From the NCBI GenBank assembly GCA_030145005.1, contig JAQYWJ010000066.1, forward strand, positions 1 through 9,943: a DNA stretch of 9,943 nt, written 5' to 3'. Origin of the DNA: Desulfobacter sp. (GTDB lineage: Bacteria; Desulfobacterota; Desulfobacteria; Desulfobacterales; Desulfobacteraceae). The notes beneath the pieces were generated by a model. That model had not been told where the DNA came from and did no database searches. It saw nothing but the letters and a program-made list of their open reading frames with translations. The first letter of the stretch is position 1, and each line of letters starts with the position of its first letter. Positions 7,119 through 9,943 of the stretch are shown in pieces. The position numbers and the translations under genes were made by a program.

Positions 7119-7415
7119 ATGACTATAAACTTGGATTTTCAATATTCAGTATCCCGGCAGACAACTGTTGTCAATGCCTTGGGGATGCATGCGCGGCCTG
7201 CGGCAGTAATTGCCGGGATGGCCCAGGACGCTGGTGGTGACATCTGGTTGTCAGATGGAAAAAGCATTGTGGATGCCGCAAGCATTATCGAAATTCTATC
7301 CTTGTGTGCGGTTACAGGGACAAAGGTGTCCATTTTTACAGAAAAAGAAGAAGATTCTGCCCTGGCAGATAAACTTAAGAATTTTTTTGATATCGGATTT
7401 GGGGAAAATGAATAG
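7119..7415 (+). CDS. ptsH: HPr, phosphocarrier protein of the PTS
   Basis: HPr takes the phosphoryl group from enzyme I and passes it to EIIA proteins. The 98-residue product has the active-site motif NALGMHARPAA with the phosphorylated His at H24 and its Arg partner at R26. It also has DGKSIVDAASIIEILSL, in which S55 aligns with the regulatory Ser46 that HPr kinase phosphorylates in Firmicutes and in many proteobacteria. The protein is slightly longer than the usual 85-90 residues, with extra residues at both ends. No good Shine-Dalgarno precedes the ATG; the leader is A-rich (7095-7109) with only GGA abutting the start. No alternative in-frame start lies just upstream. The last eight bases overlap the start of ptsI, indicating translational coupling. 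In such organisms HPr may be regulatory rather than a sugar-transport component; no EII gene is visible here. Confidence 0.93.
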   Translation: MTINLDFQYSVSRQTTVVNALGMHARPAAVIAGMAQDAGGDIWLSDGKSIVDAASIIEILSLCAVTGTKVSIFTEKEEDSALADKLKNFFDIGFGENE

Positions 7416-9177
7416 AACCGTTACGGATCAAATTATTCTCAGGGGTATCAGCGGTTCTCCCGGTATCTGTATTGGAAAGGCTTATCTTGTTGATCGGGAG
7501 GGCGTTAACCTAATTAAACGCTATTCCGTAAGCCCGGATATGCTCCCCAGTGAAATAAACCGGTTTAAAAATGCCGTGGATAAAGCCAAAAAAGACCATG
7601 CCAAGGTCATTGATTCTCTAGGGGATGATTTAAGTGAGAACCTGAATATCCTTGAAACCCATATGGTTTTGTTCAAGGATAAAATGCTTTACGGTAAAAC
7701 CATTGATACCATTACCAATGACCAGGTCAATGCGGAATGGGCGCTTCGCCAGGTGTCCAGGCGTATCAGCCGGATGTTTGATCAAATCAATGATCCGTAT
7801 CTTCGGGCCAGGGGTAATGATATTATTCAGGTCTCAGACAAGATAATGAATTATCTGGTGGGTGAGGCTGAATTTCGGATCAGCGAAATAAACAAACGCG
7901 TCATCATTGTCGCCCATGACCTTTCCCCCGCAGATACCAGCCAGATTCAGCTTGAGCATATCAAGGGGTTTGTAACGGACAGGGGTGGTAAGGACTCCCA
8001 TACAAGTATCGTGGCAAAATCCCTTAAAATTCCGTCGGTGTTAGGACTTGGCGATGCCACGGCAAATATCAATAATGATGCTATTCTTATCGTAGATGGT
8101 TCTGCCGGGATTATTATCATTAATCCGGATGAAGATACCCTGTTCCGATATGAAGAAAAGATGGCACGGTTTGAAGCCTTCAGGGCTGACATTGAACGGG
8201 ATAGCCATCTGCCCGCAATCACTGCCGACGGTATACCCATTAATCTTCTTGCCAATATAGAGCTTGTGGAAGAGGTGGTGTCTGCCAAGGATAATAAAGC
8301 GGCTGGTATCGGACTATTCAGAACGGAATTTTTATGTCTGGATTTAAACCGGTTCCCCACCGAGGAGCAAATGCTGCAAAAATATGGGGAGCTTGTGGAA
8401 CTAATGCAGCCGGCTCCGGTGACCATCCGGACCCTGGATATCAACGGGGACAAATTTAATCCTCATATAGATCCGGTGGAAGAGGCCAACCCTGCATTAG
8501 GTTTGAGGGCCGTCAGGTTTTGTCTGGAAAATGAAGGTATTTTTATCGCCCAGATCAAAGCCATCTTACGGGCTGCTGCTTTTGGTAATATTAATCTTCT
8601 CATTCCCATGATTTCCTGTGTTGAGGAAATTATTGGTGTAAAGTCATGTATTGACAAGGCGGTTATTGAACTTGAGTCCGAAGACAGAATATTTAATAAA
8701 GATATTCCGTTGGGAATTATGATTGAGGTGCCTTCCGCCGTAATGATGGCCCGGGAACTTGCCGAACACGTTGATTTTTTCAGTATCGGCACCAATGATT
8801 TGATTCAGTACTCCATGGCCATTGACCGGCGCAATCGCAGGGTGGCGCATCTTTATCAGGCATTAAACCCTGCGGTACTGAAAATGATCCGTCTCATCGT
8901 GGATGCGGCTACCGAAAAAAATATTGAACTGTTTATGTGCGGTGAAATGGCAGGAGACGCCATTAATATCCCTGTGCTTCTTGGTTTGGGACTGACCAAT
9001 CTGTCAATGAACGCCGGTGCCATCCCTGTCATAAAGAAAATGATCCGGTCAATGAATGTTTCAAAAGCACGGAAAGATGTCCAGACCATCCTTGGCTTTC
9101 AAACGGTTCAGGAAATTGTTGATTATATTCAAACGGAATACAGGGATCTTTTGCCTTATAAGGATAACGAGGAATAA
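7408..9177 (+). CDS. ptsI: Phosphoenolpyruvate-protein phosphotransferase (PTS enzyme I)
   Basis: Enzyme I autophosphorylates with phosphoenolpyruvate and donates the phosphate to HPr. The 589-residue protein is near the usual 575. The order is the N-terminal domain (ILRGISGSPGICIGKAYL) with the HPr-binding helices, the phosphohistidine domain with GGKDSHTSIVAKSL and active-site H198, then the C-terminal PEP-binding barrel: GIGLFRTEFL, RTLDINGDK, NPALGLRAVRF, IEVPSAVMMA, FFSIGTNDLIQY, and FMCGEMAGD with the proton-donor cysteine C511. No N-terminal GAF domain is present, so it is PtsI and not PtsP. The ATG at 7408 is chosen because the family begins here and it overlaps the ptsH stop (ATGAATAG); the open frame extends upstream to 7210 only as a shadow inside ptsH. 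It is followed after three bases by smpB. Confidence 0.95.
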   Translation: MNRTVTDQIILRGISGSPGICIGKAYLVDREGVNLIKRYSVSPDMLPSEINRFKNAVDKAKKDHAKVIDSLGDDLSENLNILETHMVLFKDKMLYGKTIDTITNDQVNAEWALRQVSRRISRMFDQINDPYLRARGNDIIQVSDKIMNYLVGEAEFRISEINKRVIIVAHDLSPADTSQIQLEHIKGFVTDRGGKDSHTSIVAKSLKIPSVLGLGDATANINNDAILIVDGSAGIIIINPDEDTLFRYEEKMARFEAFRADIERDSHLPAITADGIPINLLANIELVEEVVSAKDNKAAGIGLFRTEFLCLDLNRFPTEEQMLQKYGELVELMQPAPVTIRTLDINGDKFNPHIDPVEEANPALGLRAVRFCLENEGIFIAQIKAILRAAAFGNINLLIPMISCVEEIIGVKSCIDKAVIELESEDRIFNKDIPLGIMIEVPSAVMMARELAEHVDFFSIGTNDLIQYSMAIDRRNRRVAHLYQALNPAVLKMIRLIVDAATEKNIELFMCGEMAGDAINIPVLLGLGLTNLSMNAGAIPVIKKMIRSMNVSKARKDVQTILGFQTVQEIVDYIQTEYRDLLPYKDNEE

Positions 9178-9180
9178 ACC

Positions 9181-9642
9181 ATGAACGCAAAATATACCAA
9201 ACTGATTGCCACCAATAAAAAAGCCCGGCACAATTATCACATTGATGATGAATATGAGGCCGGCATTGTGCTGGTGGGTTCAGAAGTTAAAGCCATCAGA
9301 GAGGGTAGAGTCAGTTTCAAGGACTCTTACGCAGATATTAAGCGCGGAGAAGTTTTTTTGCGCAGGCTTCACATTTCTCCCTATTCGTTCGCATACAATG
9401 CCAATCATGAATCCATGCGAACCCGGAAACTTTTGTTGCACAGTCATGAAATTAAAAAACTTGTCGGAAAAATAAAAGAACAGGGGTATTCCCTGGTGCC
9501 CTTAAAAATTTATTTTAAAAATGATAAAATAAAGGTCCTCCTTGGCCTTGGTAAAGGCAAAAAGCTTTACGACAAAAGGGAAGCCATTAAGCAGCGGGAT
9601 GTTAAACGGGATATGGATCGTGAAAGAAAAAAATATTCCTGA
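9181..9642 (+). CDS. smpB: SsrA-binding protein SmpB
   Basis: SmpB binds tmRNA and places it in the A site of ribosomes stalled on mRNA lacking a stop codon. The product has 153 residues, the usual length. Family motifs in order are ATNKKARHNYHI, GIVLVGSEVKAIREG, SFKDSYA, LHISPYSFA, RKLLLH, PLKIYF, KVLLGLGKGKKLYDKRE, and a basic C-terminal tail (RDMDRERKKYS) that fills the mRNA channel. GAGGA at 9169-9173, seven bases upstream, supports the ATG at 9181; it lies within the end of ptsI, so the genes are probably co-transcribed. Its RNA partner ssrA starts 68 bases downstream. Confidence 0.97.
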   Translation: MNAKYTKLIATNKKARHNYHIDDEYEAGIVLVGSEVKAIREGRVSFKDSYADIKRGEVFLRRLHISPYSFAYNANHESMRTRKLLLHSHEIKKLVGKIKEQGYSLVPLKIYFKNDKIKVLLGLGKGKKLYDKREAIKQRDVKRDMDRERKKYS

Positions 9643-9653
9643 TGAAAAAATCA

Positions 9654-9681
9654 TTGACTTAAACCTTATTGATGTTATATT
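9654..9681 (+). promoter_or_regulatory. Sigma-70 promoter for ssrA (extended -10)
   Basis: TTGACT (9654-9659) and TATATT (9676-9681) have a 16-base spacer, and TG at 9673-9674 gives an extended -10. Transcription would begin near 9688, leaving a leader of about 23 bases that RNase P would remove to give the mature 5' end near 9711. It lies just after the smpB stop, so tmRNA can be made independently of the operon. Confidence 0.6.
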
Positions 9682-9710
9682 AAGTACAGTTCTTTGATCT
9701 TTTACAATTT

Positions 9711-9943
9711 GGGGGCGCAATGGTTTCGACGGAGATTTTGACGTCCATGGTAGCATGCCGAGTGTTTGTCAACTCGTAAACTTGGCAAATTTAATATAAT
9801 CGCAGACGATTATAATTACGCTGTAGCTGCTTAAGGCGGCTTCCGTCCTCCTGACATCCTTCTTGCAGATTCAGGTCAGGGCGTCGACTTTGCAAGACCG
9901 CTTTTGGAAATTCCTGGGTTTCAAAAGTTAAATTTTTCAGGAT
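9711..9943 (+). ncRNA. ssrA: tmRNA (partial, 3' end off the right edge)
   Basis: tmRNA acts as tRNA-Ala and as a short mRNA to rescue stalled ribosomes. The 5' end matches the family closely: GGGGGCGCAATGGTTTCGAC at 9711-9730, which forms the acceptor/T-like half with the missing 3' end. The pseudoknot 1 region, the resume codon GCA at 9802 and a tag frame ending in TAA at 9832-9834 follow. About 230 of an expected roughly 350 bases are present, so the later pseudoknots are partial and the 3' tRNA half with CCA is absent from the window. Confidence 0.95.
9802..9834 (+). other. tmRNA tag-peptide reading frame
   Basis: Ten codons from the resume codon GCA encode ADDYNYAVAA, then TAA. With the alanine carried by tmRNA the tag is AADDYNYAVAA. 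The hydrophobic AVAA end fits recognition by ClpXP and related proteases. The second encoded residue is Asp where E. coli (ANDENYALAA) has Asn. Confidence 0.9.

Noticed and set aside
7210..7407. Upstream in-frame extension of enzyme I
   Set aside because: It overlaps ptsH almost entirely, has no family similarity, and the family start coincides with ATG 7408.
7947..8453. Minus-strand 168-codon frame inside ptsI
   Set aside because: Antisense to the enzyme I active-site region with no recognisable motif; a coding-bias shadow.

Overview
The window looks like core chromosome of a Gram-negative, anaerobe-type bacterium. Desulfobacterota (Desulfobacteraceae-like) is my best guess. This rests on protein style, moderate GC, the unusual fusion adenylate cyclase and the tmRNA tag; it is inference, not a database result. 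No phage, plasmid or CRISPR genes are present.

Layout. (1) Positions 1-1969, minus strand: parE, the ATPase/TOPRIM subunit of topoisomerase IV, running off the left edge, with a roughly 40-residue acidic insertion near its C-terminus. (2) 1970-2157: AT-rich divergent intergenic region ending in a perfect 26-bp inverted repeat. (3) 2158-6120, plus strand: a 1320-residue protein with a helical N-terminal region, pentapeptide repeats and a class I (CyaA-type) adenylate cyclase catalytic domain; the start codon lies inside the inverted repeat. (4) 6119-6278: a MITE-like inverted-repeat element exactly filling the gap between two convergent genes and touching both stop codons. (5) 6278-6943, minus strand: a LOG-family nucleotide phosphoribohydrolase. 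(6) 7119-9642, plus strand: ptsH (HPr), ptsI (enzyme I) and smpB, tightly packed and probably one operon. (7) 9711 to the right edge: ssrA (tmRNA), with its own promoter just after smpB.

How they fit together. HPr and enzyme I form the general phosphorelay of the PTS. In enterobacteria the PTS controls class I adenylate cyclase, so finding both within about 1 kb is suggestive, although no EII gene is visible here. SmpB and tmRNA are the two parts of the trans-translation ribosome-rescue system and lie next to each other. The points most worth following up are the adenylate cyclase architecture, the hairpin that buries its start codon, and the 160-bp element at its 3' end.
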